From contig JADCRB010000048.1 in the NCBI GenBank assembly GCA_021464245.1, positions 1,004,283 through 1,068,282 on the forward strand: a stretch of 64,000 nt of DNA, given 5' to 3'. The notes beneath the pieces are model-generated. The model did no database searches. It was given only the letters and a program-made list of their open reading frames with translations, and was not told the DNA's origin. The position numbers and the translations under genes were made by a program. This DNA is from Carallia brachiata (Eukaryota; Streptophyta; Magnoliopsida; Malpighiales; Rhizophoraceae). This document shows, in pieces, positions 11,656 to 23,800 of the stretch. Within the stretch, counting starts at the first letter, position 1, and each line of letters starts with the position of its first letter.

Positions 11656-12257
11656 TAGTTCACAATAACAATCATAAATATAAAATTCAAAATTAAAAAA
11701 TAACATAAATTTTTATTAATAATGATAACAAAGAAGAAGTATGAATAATATTGTTATAATCAAAATGATATTGTAGATATTATAAAATAAGTCATTATTA
11801 ATAAATAAATTATTATTAAAATTATGAAATTTTTATGCAAATAATTTTATTATTTATGGTTATTATTATATTATGAAAATCTAGATAATATTATTATCAT
11901 TTATAATGTAATTATTATCTTAATTTTTGAAATATTTAATTTTATTATAATATACAAATATTTATTATCATTATCATTATTATTAATTAATTAATTATTA
12001 TTATTATTATTATTATTTATTATGAGATTTATTTGTAATATTTTATTATAAAATAATTTACAAAGTGAGAGAGAAGATAAGAGAATGAGAATAATTAATT
12101 ACCTAAAGGTGGGAATGGTGATTCCTATAGATGAGAGAATCTCATTCCCAAAAATAAGGGAATGGAAATAAAATTTTTTCCTACCAAATATCAAGAATGA
12201 GAATCACTCATTCCCATTCCCATTTCCCAAACGAAAAAAAGCCAACCAAATACCCCC
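11305..12257. mobile_element. PIF/Harbinger-like non-autonomous element with TTA target duplication
   Basis: The left end reads GGGGTCGTTTGGTT and the inverted right end reads GGGGGTATTTGGTT. Both are flanked by TTA (11302-11304 and 12258-12260). A 3 bp TTA duplication with GGG...TTTGGTT ends is typical of Harbinger/Tourist elements. Subterminal regions are full of GGAATCGGAAT-type words on the left and their complement on the right. The 953 bp interior is AT-rich, with an (AAT)n run at about 11621-11655, and codes for nothing recognisable. Confidence 0.7.
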
Positions 12258-12355
12258 TTAATCAAAAATTGGAAAGAAGAGGGAATAAAAAAAAAAAAAA
12301 AGATTCTGGAAGGATTTGAGAATGGAACGGGGAAGAACTGAATTAGAATGACAAG

Positions 12356-12429
12356 TGGTCCCGGCGAGGCTCGAACTCGCGACCTTCGGCTCATAAGACC
12401 AACGCTCTAACCAACTGAGCTACGGGACC
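12356..12429 (-). tRNA. tRNA-Ile (anticodon UAU)
   Basis: The minus strand folds into a full cloverleaf: acceptor GGTCCCG/CGGGACC with discriminator A, D stem GCTC/GAGC, anticodon stem TTGGT/GCCGA with two G-U pairs, loop CTTATGA, and T stem GCGAG/CTCGC with loop TTCGAGC. With U at position 33, the anticodon is TAT, which reads AUA isoleucine codons. No intron is present. The internal A and B boxes look intact. No T run follows immediately; the nearest on the transcribed strand is about 55 bp downstream (12286-12300). Confidence 0.92.
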
Positions 12430-12602
12430 CTTCGTTTTCCGAAAGCTAAAAGAAAAATTAAAACAGTGATAATTATTGCACACTTACCTCCCACCGCAAC
12501 TGCAAGTGGAGCAGTTACTTTCCAATACTCTGTACATACGTACGTATGCCTGCAAAACCATTAATTAGTCTTTCCTAAAAGGACAGTGGGTGTTTCTATA
12601 TG

Positions 12603-12785
12603 AAATTTTTATAATTGTTATATACAATATAACAAAAAAAATTATATAATGTGTTAAAAAAATTTATATAATATGTAATTAATTATTAATTTTTTTAATT
12701 TTTTAATTTTAATTATACGTTATATAATTTTTTTATTATTTTATATAATTTTTTATATAGCAACTATAAAAATTACTTAAAAAAT
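12603..12785. repeat. Fold-back MITE-like repeat
   Basis: The left arm (from TTTTTATAATTGTTATATA) and the inverted right arm (TTTTTATAGTTGCTATATA) match, enclosing an AT-rich centre. It is non-coding and of unknown family. Confidence 0.45.
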
Positions 12786-13108
12786 AACCATTTAGCTTTT
12801 TCCTTCCTAAAATTCCTATTCTGCGAAACACGAAAAGTTACCGGATGCTCAAAGTCGAAAGATCAATGCTGAAAATGATTTCATAGGAAATTGTATCAAT
12901 ATCAAAAGTCAAAGGGTCCTTGTCCTGCATGATGGAAATGCCAAGCCTGGCAGTTAAAGATTCATAACTTCAAAGACCAATTCGGATACCAACCCCAACT
13001 CGGCTTTCGAAACATTAACATTCATCGTTTCCCCCAGCTGGACAACTTCTCTTCCACATAAACGTGGGGTTTGGGACTAGGGAGCCCAGTTCAACTAGCG
13101 AAAAAAGT

Positions 13109-13303
13109 TGGTGGGCACACAGTAATAGATAGACTGTATTTATATGTATTTAATTTATGTAATTATGAATATTTTTTTTTTAATTATAACGATAAAAAAT
13201 AATATAAAAAATATTAATTTTTTTTGTTATAATTATATAAAAAAAATACTTACAATTATACAAATTAAGCGTACATGAACACAATTTGCCCACTACCATA
13301 CGC
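13109..13303. repeat. Fold-back MITE with TGGTGGGCA-type ends
   Basis: The left end TTGGTGGGCACA and the inverted right end TGGTAGTGGGCA begin arms of roughly 80-90 bp that pair over words such as TTAATTTGTATAATTGTAAG, with several mismatches. There is no coding sequence. Confidence 0.5.
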
Positions 13304-13439
13304 CCATGTAATAATCCCCTTCAATTAATTTTGCAAGACAACACATGCCGCATTGCTGCTTTATATTATTATAAAGTTAGCTGGCTAATGGCCGGTCTAT
13401 ATGATTTTCCACATTATACTATAAAGTACTAATACATAT

Positions 13440-13625
13440 ATTAAGTTTTGTTGTCTTAATTAGTATTTTGATTGAAACTAAAATTGATAATTTTGAGATA
13501 AGACTGATAATTTTTAAAATAAAAAAATATTAATTGTTAATTTTTATTTAAAAAATTATAATTTTATTTCAAAATTATCAATTTTTATTTCAATTGAGTA
13601 ACTAAAATATAATATACCAACATTT
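13440..13625. repeat. Fold-back MITE-like repeat
   Basis: The left arm containing AAACTAAAATTGATAATTTTG pairs, when inverted, with the right arm containing ATAAAAATTGATAATTTTG. The whole is about 185 bp, AT-rich and non-coding, and ends roughly 70 bp before the TATA box of the peptide gene. Confidence 0.5.
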
Positions 13626-13690
13626 TTTCTATACTGTATGTCTATCCTAAGTAGATGGTTATGTAGACTTTCTTGAACAGGAAACTTGGG

Positions 13691-13703
13691 GTACTATAAA
13701 AAG
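13691..13703 (+). promoter_or_regulatory. TATA box of the small-peptide gene
   Basis: TACTATAAAAAGG lies about 125 bp upstream of the start codon at 13819, a normal distance allowing for a short leader. Confidence 0.55.
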
Positions 13704-13818
13704 GGTAGGGACTGCTGGGCACTCTCCGCTGCAATTAAGCTAGTAATGTTTGAGAGATATAGACAAAAGAATAAAAGAGTGATCAAAGGAAGGAGTTGAG
13801 ATTTTTACGCTAATTAAA

Positions 13819-14123
13819 ATGGAGAGAGATGCTAAGCTGCTGGTGATTTTCACCATATCAATATGTCTGGTGGTCTTTGCTGCGTCGGATGTTGAAGGAG
13901 GAAGGAGACTATGAAGGACAGGGAGAAAGTTGATGTCCCCCAAAACTTCTTTGGAAGCTATAGTGGAACTGGAGGGATCATCCCAACCCCATATGGTCCT
14001 GCCATTGCCCTTGGACCATCAGGCTTTTGCTCCTTCCCGGGGATCGGTTGCGTGAGAGTCCAGCCCACAAACCCTGGTGGTTGGGGTCATCAGCTCACCC
14101 CATGCACCTTAATTGATGAATGA
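13819..14123 (+). CDS. Small secreted peptide precursor, unknown function, with apparent 1-base deletion
   Basis: I do not recognise a named family. The first frame (13819-13914) encodes a clear signal peptide: charged MERDAK, a hydrophobic core of about 17 residues, and a small-residue cleavage region before DVEGGRRL. It ends at a TGA that overlaps the start of the next frame (13911-14123), which continues MKDREKVDVPQNFFG, then a Gly/Pro-rich stretch and two cysteines (GFCSFPGIGC). Adding one T near 13910 (CTATG to CTTATG) joins both into about 101 residues with a natural junction GGRRL-MKDREKV. That layout (signal peptide, basic variable region, conserved-looking tail) suits a plant signalling or defence peptide precursor. 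The function is inference; the real frame could also end at the TGA if the shift is genuine. Confidence 0.6.
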
Positions 14124-15851
14124 TGATCAGGAACAGGCCTTTCGAACTCATAATATGGTCCTTGTAGTGGGGTTTAAACTTATAAACTACTTGCTAGCAA
14201 TATCAGTAAGTCAATTAGTTTTGCTCCTTCAGTAGGCGGGTGTTGCTTTCTCTGTTTACGTAGTGCAATGGGTTTCAGGGTATGGGAACTGTACTGTACT
14301 GTACTGTACTCTCTGCACTGCAGTGATAGTTAATTTGGTCTTGCAAGGGCCATCGCATAATGATTAACTGATTTGTTGATACATGTCGCCTTTCTTGGTT
14401 TTGATCGAATAGCTAGGCGTAAATTAGGACAATTAAAGCACAAGGATATTCCAATCTAAGCATATAATTTTCTTTGAACTAAAACTACATCTATATCTTC
14501 GCTGGCTGGCCTTTTAGGACCATGTCTACTGTGTTCATGTTGTTACGTTAAGCACAACCCGATTTGCACGTATCAATAATAACCCATTTTACCTTGTACG
14601 TTTCTTATGCTCAAAAAAAAAAACACAAAAAAAACCTTGTACATTTCTCATTTGCTTTGGTTGCCGAGAAAAAGGAAATCCAAAAGAAAAACAAAACGGA
14701 ACTAACAGATTAGTAACAGTTGCAAAACAAGTTACCCTATTAGCTTGGGTATTTGTTTTTGTTTTGGTTTTTTTTTTTTCAATTTTTCTAGTTAAGCATT
14801 TACCAATTTTCTCGTTGACGCATCCCATTAACTCAACAAGGGCTTTTGCTTGAGCGGTTCTCTAGTCGTGCAATTATTCTGATGTACCCACGTCCTCTAT
14901 AGAATAGCAATGGATGATTGATACTTCTTTCTTGTGCTGTCTAAGCTGAGACACTTAAATGGATTGCTAACGGATCGTCCGGCGACCGGGAGGTCTGTTC
15001 CACCCGCACTATTCTTCTCCGTTTTGTTTGTGATGATCGCCTTGCTGCATCTTCAAATCAGGATCGGTATCATCTTTGTCACCAAGGTTGGTATTCTATC
15101 TCACTTCTCAGTGCATAATTTGAATTGCCCGAGTCTATATTTTGGCATTTAGAGAACTCATGAATCTGAAAGATATGCCTGTAAGACACAATTTCCACTT
15201 ACAAAGGGCTTTTTTTTTGGGGGGGGGGGGAGATCGGATATCAGGTCAGAGGACAAAAACAAAAGACATTATTATATCATAATTTGTAATATAAACCGCA
15301 ATCATAATCCAGTTGTTCAAGATCATTGTAATTGTGGTCCACGTCCAACAAGAAGCAGAGCAGGAATACTGAAATGGAAAGCTTAGCATATCATGATAGG
15401 CCATGGCAATCTTAGGAGTGCCATCATCAGTAAATAACAAAATGCAGAGTGGGAATGACAAGCATAAAGAATCACTCAAGTAAACAATGTTGAATAGCTA
15501 ATCGCCAATCCTGTACATAATGGCCATGACACATGCTCTTTGCACTAGCAATCCATACATAAAGAATCATCTTTCCATCTAACAGAGGAAAATATAAAAG
15601 AGAAAAAAAAAAGTATATATATATGATTAAAAAAAAAAACTGCAAGTAAAAGGAAAGGTAGGAGATAAGGACCGAAAAATTAAAGGAAAAAATAAGCCAT
15701 CTTGACAGCCCCAAGTCCCCTTGTCCTAGATATCAATGGCAAACTCTAAGTACTTGAAGGCTTGAAAAAGAATTGTGCCCCCGCAAATCCATTCACAACG
15801 TCCATAAGATTCTCAGACATTCCCGTAAATAAATTCCATGACTGCGCTTAA
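14124..15851. other. Intergenic, with 3' regions of the peptide and kinase genes
   Basis: It includes a GTACT tandem run near 14293-14310. The segment just below 15852 is the likely 3' untranslated region of the kinase. A G10 homopolymer lies near 15221-15230. No coding region is recognised. Confidence 0.45.
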
Positions 15852-18336
15852 TCATGTCTGCCTGCTCTCAGACCTTGAACCTGGATAATCGCTGCGATCA
15901 GTGTCAGAGTTCTCCTTCTGAGATTCAATCTCCATGCTACCTCCTAGAGTTCTCCTCCTGCGGTCCTGTAAAATTACAATCCCAACTCAACATTCAGTCA
16001 ATAGCTATCTCCCTCCTCCCCCCTGGGTAGAAACAACACTATGTTAGAACAACAAACACTCATATTCATGCTGATTAACTTCCTAATGCTGTAATGGAAG
16101 TCGATCCTGCTTTGCTCAACTTGAGCTGCAAGATTGGAAGTAAACCAGTTGATAATTAATCATTTTGACTGAACGAGCTTTTTATTTCACCAGTCAATCA
16201 CCATCAAGACACTAATAAGGGCAAAAAATAGTGGATGAATTCAAAGAAACTATGCTAATTTGCATCCTATTTTCATTTTTCATAGTGGATTTCAGGCACA
16301 TTCTTTCAGATACATCATCATGCTCCAGTGCTGAGACAACTAACTCACCTCTCTTGGAATAGGATATTCCTCGGACTCCAGCATGCGTGCTACTTGGCCC
16401 ATCTTTGGTCTTTTTTCAGAATCTGGATCAACGCACCTCAAAGCAGTCAATAGGGCGCGCTTTAGAGCTCTTGTTGATGGTCTGATCTCAATATTTGGAT
16501 CTACAACTTCTTCGGATCTCCTGTTCCCAACCATCATTTTCAGCCAATCCAAAAGATTCACCTGCAAGCATGGAAAATTTATGATCAATGTAGGCAGCTA
16601 AATGAATGTTTTCTTATTAATTAGGCACTAGATTCAGTGATACCTCCAGTGCAGGACGACCATAGTCGACAGGATCTCTCCCGGTAATCGCTTCCAACAA
16701 CACAACCCCAAAGCTATAAACATCACTTTTCTCATTCAAAAGGCCAGTATTTGCATATTCAGGAGCTACATATCTGTAAGATTTTATTTTGTGCCGAAAA
16801 CAAGAAGATTGGTGATCATGCCTTCACCACCAAAAATGCATGCAAGTGAATGAAGAAAATTACAAGCTCTAACTATTACTCCTGTACAGGCATTATAAAA
16901 ACCTGAAAAATGACTTACCCAAATGTTCCCATAACTCGGGTAGTTACGTGGCTTTTACCTGCTCCCAGCAACTTGGCCAAGCCAAAATCAGAAACCTTGG
17001 CGTTAAAATCATCGTCGATTAGTATATTACTCGACTTAATGTCTCGGTGCACAACTTTTGGTTCAATGGCCTCGTGCAAATAGGCGAGACTGCAAGAAAT
17101 ATATGTATATCACAAGCCATATAGGAAGTTATAAAAAGCAAAAATGAAGATGCCAGTAAATTCACTTACGCCTTAGCCGTGCCAATGAGAACCTTCATGC
17201 GGGCCTCCCAAGTAAGATATCCATGCTGACGCATAGCTCCATGAAGCCATTGTTCCAAGTTCCCATTGTTGACATACTCATAAACCAACATCCTGTAATG
17301 AGAACAACAGAGACGATGATACACGATGAAAGAAAGCCAGCATTCACATACGCAGCCACGCAGAACCAATATCGTATAGTGAAGTAGTTCAGTTTCAAGG
17401 GTAACCAATTCCAACTCTGAAATAGATCAGAACATGTACAACATAAGAAAACAGAACCTGTGCGTCCCCTCAATGCAATATCCCAGAAGACGAACCAAAT
17501 TCTTGTGGCGCACATGGCCAATAGCCTCAACTTCCGCCCTGAACTCCTTTTCTGCTTGACCCCTGAAGAGAATTTAAGAAAATAAAAGCTCATAGAAAAA
17601 AGAACTATGGAATACGAACAAACAAATTCCACAGTACTTTAGGAAGTTGAGACGGTTAATTTCAGACTTACACGTTGTTCAGTATCTTTTTAACTGCTAC
17701 AGGAGTGCCATTAATTAGCTGTCCCCGATAAACAACTCCATATCCTCCCTCACCGAGGACATTTTCCTTCGAAAACCTGTTCGTTGCTAGTTCAAGATCC
17801 TCAATGTAAACCAGTGACCCCAACCCAAGTGAGAGAATTCAGGGAGGCCATTTAGAGGAGAACTAGCAGGAAACGGGCTCTGAAGAAGAAGGATTATACA
17901 CAGTTACTGTGCCAGTGCTCCCTTCTTCAGCTGATTGTGATCCACCATCTTTCTCCAAATGACGGAAAGAGCCCAACTGGCTGCTATTGTCTCCATTCTT
18001 CACTTTCCCCATACCAAGATGGACCAGGACCTTGTCCGACTCCTTGTCACTAGACTTGTCATGAATTGTGAGAAGAATACCCTCGCGAGGTACAAATTCA
18101 TTTGCGCAAACTTGTTCCACCCTCACTTCCTTAATTTCCTTGGAAATGGGTGGGATTTGGCTAAGGGGGGGCTTGTTTCTATCTCTTCTTAACTTCTTAC
18201 GCGAGGTTAAACAGAAAGACAATACAGAGAGGATTACTATGATGAATAGAAAGACACAAACGCATATTACTTCCCAGACCTTGAGGTCAAAAATCAGAGT
18301 CTTTTTGGATAGTCCCGATTCAAGAGCACTCCCCAT
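15852..18336 (-). CDS. Receptor-like serine/threonine protein kinase (short-ectodomain, At2g42960/At3g59110-like)
   Basis: Seven exons: 18336-17672, 17562-17458, 17292-17170, 17089-16919, 16773-16644, 16561-16349 and 15965-15852, all GT-AG. The sum is 1521 bp, giving 506 residues, normal for this family. There is no large ectodomain. A single membrane segment (about residues 20-46) follows the [12 protein letters not shown] start; then comes a Ser-rich juxtamembrane region, then the kinase (about 188-465) with [32 protein letters not shown] and APEYANTG, and a polar tail. The catalytic residues are all present, so it should be an active plasma-membrane kinase. Two single-base differences in exon 1 cancel each other: an extra C near 17875 and a missing G near 17799. 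Between them the frame is lost and has stops, so they are probably sequence errors. A leader intron (about 18871 to 18352) precedes the start. Confidence 0.93.
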
Positions 18337-18492
18337 TTTATAGCTCAAGTCTGCAAGAAAGAAATAAAAGGTGTAAATTCAAATGAAAAACGCAATTACA
18401 TTAGAGCAGAATCTCACTGATAGGAATGATGCCGTTTGATCATCTCATTAATATGAACATAGTACAATCCCACAAGTTCCAATATTTTTAGT

Positions 18493-18524
<32 letters not shown>

Positions 18525-19440
18525 CATCCTTCCCTCGCAAAAGAAGCGAAACACAGTAGGGAGCACGACAGCATGACAGACTGTACAGAAGTACAAGTCA
18601 CGAACGGAAACAACTTTCATACAGGCAAATCAACGACAAAATGAACAGATCACAAACGTTGCGCAATGGAAGTAGAGGCCCTCCCCCAACATCCAGCCGG
18701 GCCCCCAAAACAATAAAGGGAGAATCAAAATCTCCGCCGAGATAGGGATGCAATCGTCATAAAAAAAAAGAAAGGAAATATAAAATAAATCATCAATATG
18801 ACACTACAGAAAATCCTCAATTGGACACTACAGAAAGAATGAAAAGAGAAGGCGAATGCTATGGTCTCTTACCTCTTTATAACGGAGGAAGGCACAGCAA
18901 CCTTCAAAGTCTAGATCTTTGATCTTTGAAACTCATTCTGACCCATATCACCTTCTCAGACCCCAGATCTCAAGAGTCTAATAATGTTCAAGTAACCCAT
19001 TTTCCAAGAAAGCCAGATAAACCTTAAAAAAAAAAAAAAAAAAACAAAGAAACGGTTTACATATCCGTCCTGGGTATTGCCAGCCGGAGCAAATGTGATG
19101 GGCAATCTAAGCTGGGGTGGAGCTTTCGGTGTGCCTAAAGCGGAAATAAAAAAATGACAATCCTTTAATGTTGATGTTGATTGCGGCAAAGAGTTAAAGA
19201 AGAAGGCAAATGAAAATTGAAAAATGTGAGGGAAGTGAATTTGTAAGGATATGGTAGTGATGGTAGAGGCAGAGAAGAGAAGAGAAGAGCTAAAAAAGGC
19301 CACAAGAAGCCACAACAAGAGAAGAAAGGGAAGGGAGGGATGGAGTTATCAGCGGTAGGTGATGAGTTTAGTTTAGGTGTGCTGTGCTGTGCTTTGCTTT
19401 GCTTTGCTTTGCTTGCCCACCATTACAACGTTACAGCACA
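18337..19440 (-). promoter_or_regulatory. Kinase 5' untranslated region with intron, and upstream DNA
   Basis: A donor (GAG then GTAAGAG) near 18871 and an acceptor (TTGCAG) near 18352 define a leader intron of about 520 bp. It contains an (AGT)n microsatellite. The leader exon and promoter lie above 18871, with purine-rich tracts at 19270-19300. A GCTTT tandem run occurs at 19388-19410. Confidence 0.45.
18490..18524. repeat. (AGT)n microsatellite in the kinase leader intron
   Basis: About eleven AGT units in a row. Confidence 0.9.
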
Positions 19441-20215
19441 TCCAACTCACTGATTCCCATTACATCCAGTACAAGGTAAGTCATGGAAATCAATATGTCA
19501 ATGTAAAAAGGTCTTTTCTTTTCTTTTTATTCATTCATTTGTTATTACGAAACATTCACTCACTATCAGTTACTAATATTTGTATGCTGTTTAGTTCTCT
19601 CACAATTTATAAGATGATTTGGAGCTTGTCTTCTAAAATATTATAAGCTTTTTGCAGTGATTTTAGAGTGTAATTTTTTTTATCATTAATATTTAACAGA
19701 CTAATTATTAATTATTTTAAAAATTTAAAAAAAAACATTATGCCTTTTTCCGTAGCTTATTTGGGCTTTGTTTTGGAGTTTTCTTTTTCTTTTCCTGCTC
19801 TTTAATTTCTTCCTCTGTCGTCTTTGCCGCTAGTTATCTCTTTTCTCAAGAATATTAGCACTACTACTTCGCTTTTGCAATATCAAATAGCAAATAGAAA
19901 TATAAGCAAGTTTTTATGTCTGTCTTTTCAGGTCAGTATTTTATTTCTGTCCCCGTAAGTTTTTTGTATTTATAATTTGTTTAATTGTTGTTACTGACTG
20001 TTTTGCATTATTTAATGTAATTTTATTGGTCGAACATCGCAATTTAGACAGAGAAAGGATGACTGATGATTATGATGGCGAGGGAAACCACTTAAATAAA
20101 CCACTCCTATCCAATTAGTCAGTGGGATTTAGAATCTGACACTGATCATCATATGCATCACCAATGTATTTTCTGCTAGCTGTTTCTGAAGAGTCAAACC
20201 TTAAATCAAACAAAA

Positions 20216-20802
20216 ATGACTGTTGCAAATGCCAAAACTCCTGCCGCTTCCACTGGCCATGTTGCACAAAATCTCTCTCCTGCCTTGAATTGGAAACAAA
20301 AGGCAGTTTCTCAACTTTTATATGTAAGGAAATGCGTGCGCATATATATTAGTCAAGATAGGTGCATTATCTTCTTTTAAAGAGATGATTTTTCAAGTTT
20401 CTCTGTCTGGTCTGAGACCTCTGCTAAACTCCAATAAGATGGGCGGTGGTTTATTTTAACTTGTTTATTTGCTTTTCTTTTCTAGTTCCATATGTACCAA
20501 AGAAAAACATATATATAAGGGGCATCATCAACACATGAATTTCGAAAGTCTTGTGCCAAAGTACGTAGCTCATTCATATATATGCCCGCTAAATTGTAAA
20601 TCTGTTGTTAAATTGCTAGGCATGTTTCCAACATGGATTGCTCAAAGTTTTTTTCTGTGTTAGTGTTTCAGGATCACCAGCTCCGAGGGGTAGCAAAACG
20701 TGCAGCTTTTTGACACCATTGCTCGAGCTTATAATTGAACTGGAACATCAGAAGTTACACACCCAAAAAGGCCCAGCAAACAGAGGTGGTAACAAGAAAT
20801 GA
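20216..20802 (+). CDS. Possible small two-exon gene, unrecognised
   Basis: Two coding-like segments with splice signals. The first (20216-20323) starts at ATG, reads MTVANAKTPAASTGHVAQ and then a Trp/Lys-containing stretch, and ends at a GTAAGG donor. The second follows a TTTCAG acceptor near 20671 and encodes a 43-residue run containing PAPRGSKTCSFLTPLLEL, ending in GGNKK and TGA at 20800-20802. The amino-acid make-up looks like real protein rather than AT-rich noise. The splice phases differ by one base, so either another single-base error, a missed exon, or coincidence must be invoked. I do not recognise the product. Confidence 0.3.
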
Positions 20803-23800
20803 AGCCCTTAAGTGTTACCATTCCATTTTCGATTAAGAAGATAATGCTAACAATAATAATAATAAAAGCCAATCCCGATGAACGGATTTCATTTTCATCA
20901 ACGTCAAGACGTCAAGTCAATCAACCCAGTTGATTTATGTCAAAAAAAGAAATCAACCCAATTGATTGCCGTGTGCCAACAGCCCTCAACTCGTTTTTGT
21001 GGTTTTGGACTACAACCTTACTGCGTTGGTGAAGGAGTTTCTGAATAGCAGAGAAGTTGCTCTGACTGACTCAGTCAAAGTAAGCAATCAAATTCAATTG
21101 GAAGAGGGGCTCAAGAAACAATATGGTCCCAACTCCTAAACAATAATGCCGGCAAACTCATTGGCACATGATTCATACCGATCCTTTTTTCTCATCCAAA
21201 ATTAAGCAATGGAAACCATTATCTCTATCTCTAATTAAGAGGGGTTGGATATATATATTTGGACCACTTGTTAGAATTAGAAAGGATTGAATTGGCAACC
21301 AGAAATGTTACTTCTACGTGTAGGATACCTCAGATTAGCTAGGATTTTATTTTAGTTATCCATACACGTACTGTTGAAAGGAAAACTTTCAAACATGCAT
21401 TTCAATTATAAAAGAGGTATACACCAAAAAAAAAAAATAATAAAAGAAGAAATTATTTTGATTGAAACAGTATTGTCCTCCAGTTTCCCACCAAAAAAAA
21501 ACAAAAAAAGGAAAACAACAGTAATGTGCTCTGACTAACTTTGTACGCCATGCCATGTGCAAATCAAGAGAAACACTATTCCTCTTTCTACCTAATTAAT
21601 TTAACTAGGTTACGGAATGGAATATTAAATGCCACACCCTACCCTGCACAGATCTTAATTCAATTCTATAGTAGTGGTCCGCCCCGCCCACTTTCTGTTA
21701 TTTGAATGAATTTAATTTAGTTTTTTTTTTCTTAAATAATTCTTTTAATCCAAGAAAAAAGATCTTATTAAATATATTAATTATTAAATCTTTACGCTGA
21801 AATTAAAGTAATTTTCGTTTGTTAAATTTCATTTAACAATTCTTAAGAGGTCGACTCACATTTGAGTATCAGGAGAACTGAACGCAACTTACAACATGGG
21901 TCACATGCTAATAAGCATGTTCCTAACGCTGCACGTTACAGTTTATATTTAAAACTGTTCCAGCATGGGTCAACCACATGAGGTGGGAGGCTTGATTTCA
22001 CAGGATTCAGAGCATAAAAGTACGTTAACTTACTATTAAACTATCACATTAAATAATTAAAATAATTTTTTTTTAACATTAAAAAATTATCTTGTAAGTA
22101 TAGCAGTCATTGAGTTTTTGGGTTTTGAGATAATTTGTCATTTTATGACTCCATTCAACTTCTCCAAAAGAAGATTTATTATCAGAATACTACTCAATAT
22201 GAAATAACTCTTCTTTAAAATTAATTATAATTTTAACAAATTTAAAATTAAACGTTAGCTCAATCTTGGGGCCATGTGATTATATGCCTACCTCATTTTA
22301 AATGTCCTTCTCTCCTACCATTGCAGTGATTGGATAAGAGTAGTTGATATGTTACCCTTCCACCATTACAGTCGTCATATCAACAGTGGAAATTAAAAAG
22401 CAACATTGGTGATCTGACTGCAGTACAGGACAAGATGAGGTGATCCTGATCCATCCACAAATGATTTGTTGGTCCGTGATGGGTATGGATATCGGCACTT
22501 CTTACTAATTTTCAGGTGGCTAATTAAGCACGTTAATGTGGGCGGCGCATTGCATAAACATAACATAACACTCTAATTGCAAGACCAACTAACGAGACAA
22601 ACAAGCATGGCCTGCTAGAAATAGAATTGTAAGCAAAAGTAACCCGCAATTAAGATATCGAAAGAGCTGGCCGATGTTTTATTTAGGGAACGTTCGAACT
22701 ACATTTCGTGCGTGTATAAAGGGTAGGGTGTCGTAATTAAATAAAGCAACTTTCTAAAAACAAGTTGATGATTACGGAGAAAGTTAGGCAACGTTTACGC
22801 TCTTTAATGAAGCCTCAAATCGTTGAAATCATCCATAAACAGTTCAACATTACATGCGATACGATGGCGAACTATCCTTTTTTAGCCCAGTAATGGATTC
22901 CTTGTCAGAATTAGGAAAGTAATTGCTTAACAGTTAGACAGTTCTCATTTGTGCTGGCTGATGCAAGTTTTGTAGCCGTTTATTCATACTTTATGCAAAT
23001 AAATTTGATGTTTTTATGTCGGTTTATGTATAAGATTTGTATGATTAATAATATTTTCTTTTGATAAAAAAATATATTAATTTATTAAAAGGTTAATTAA
23101 AAGAAATTTAGCTAGATATCAAATTTGAACACCATTACACCAACTGGGTTGACACTTTTTTTTTTTAATACAAATTGGGTCGTCGACACCTTTGATTTAT
23201 TGGCTTTTGCCTTGCTTTCCACTCTATTTTTCTCCCATTCTTTTTTACCTTTTTTTTTTGGATTGGGTGTCAATGGACTTGAGTGTGGAGTTAAAAGCCA
23301 TTCCTGTGGCTTTGTAGATAACATGGGATAAACGCTGTTTTAAGATTATTGTGGAGTCGGATTCCATCATTACACTCTAAAAAATTACAAAGTCTGGTTA
23401 GAATTTAAATTATTTCAATTAGTTATTGTTGCTGCCTTTTGAGTTGGTCTTGGGATTGTAGGCTACACCGTACTCTTAGAAAAAGTAATTATTGTATAAA
23501 TGAGCCGCTGCCATCCTAACGTATAATGTCTCTGTTTTTTTTTGGTTCCCTGCTTAATTGTTCTTTACCTAGCATAAAAAAAAAAAAAAAAGCCCTTGTG
23601 AAGTGAAGCACTTGCTATATCAGGATGACTTGCAATTGCGAGTGGGTTCTGATCGACTTTGCGAACGGGTTACGCTTTGACATGGGCAGCAAGCATGCAC
23701 AGCCCTTGGCGTTTCGTCAGCAGATTAGCTATCTAATAACTTTCTTTTGAAACCTCAATCAACATCATTTTGAATGATCATGACTATTTTAGCCTCTTTG

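Noticed and set aside
11494..11706. Poly-isoleucine membrane-like frame
   Set aside because: It is the translation of an (AAT)n microsatellite inside the Harbinger-like element.
12356..12429. Elongator tRNA-Met for the tRNA gene
   Set aside because: The seven-base loop is CTTATGA with U33 before TAT; CAT would be needed for Met, and the stems fit Ile(UAU).
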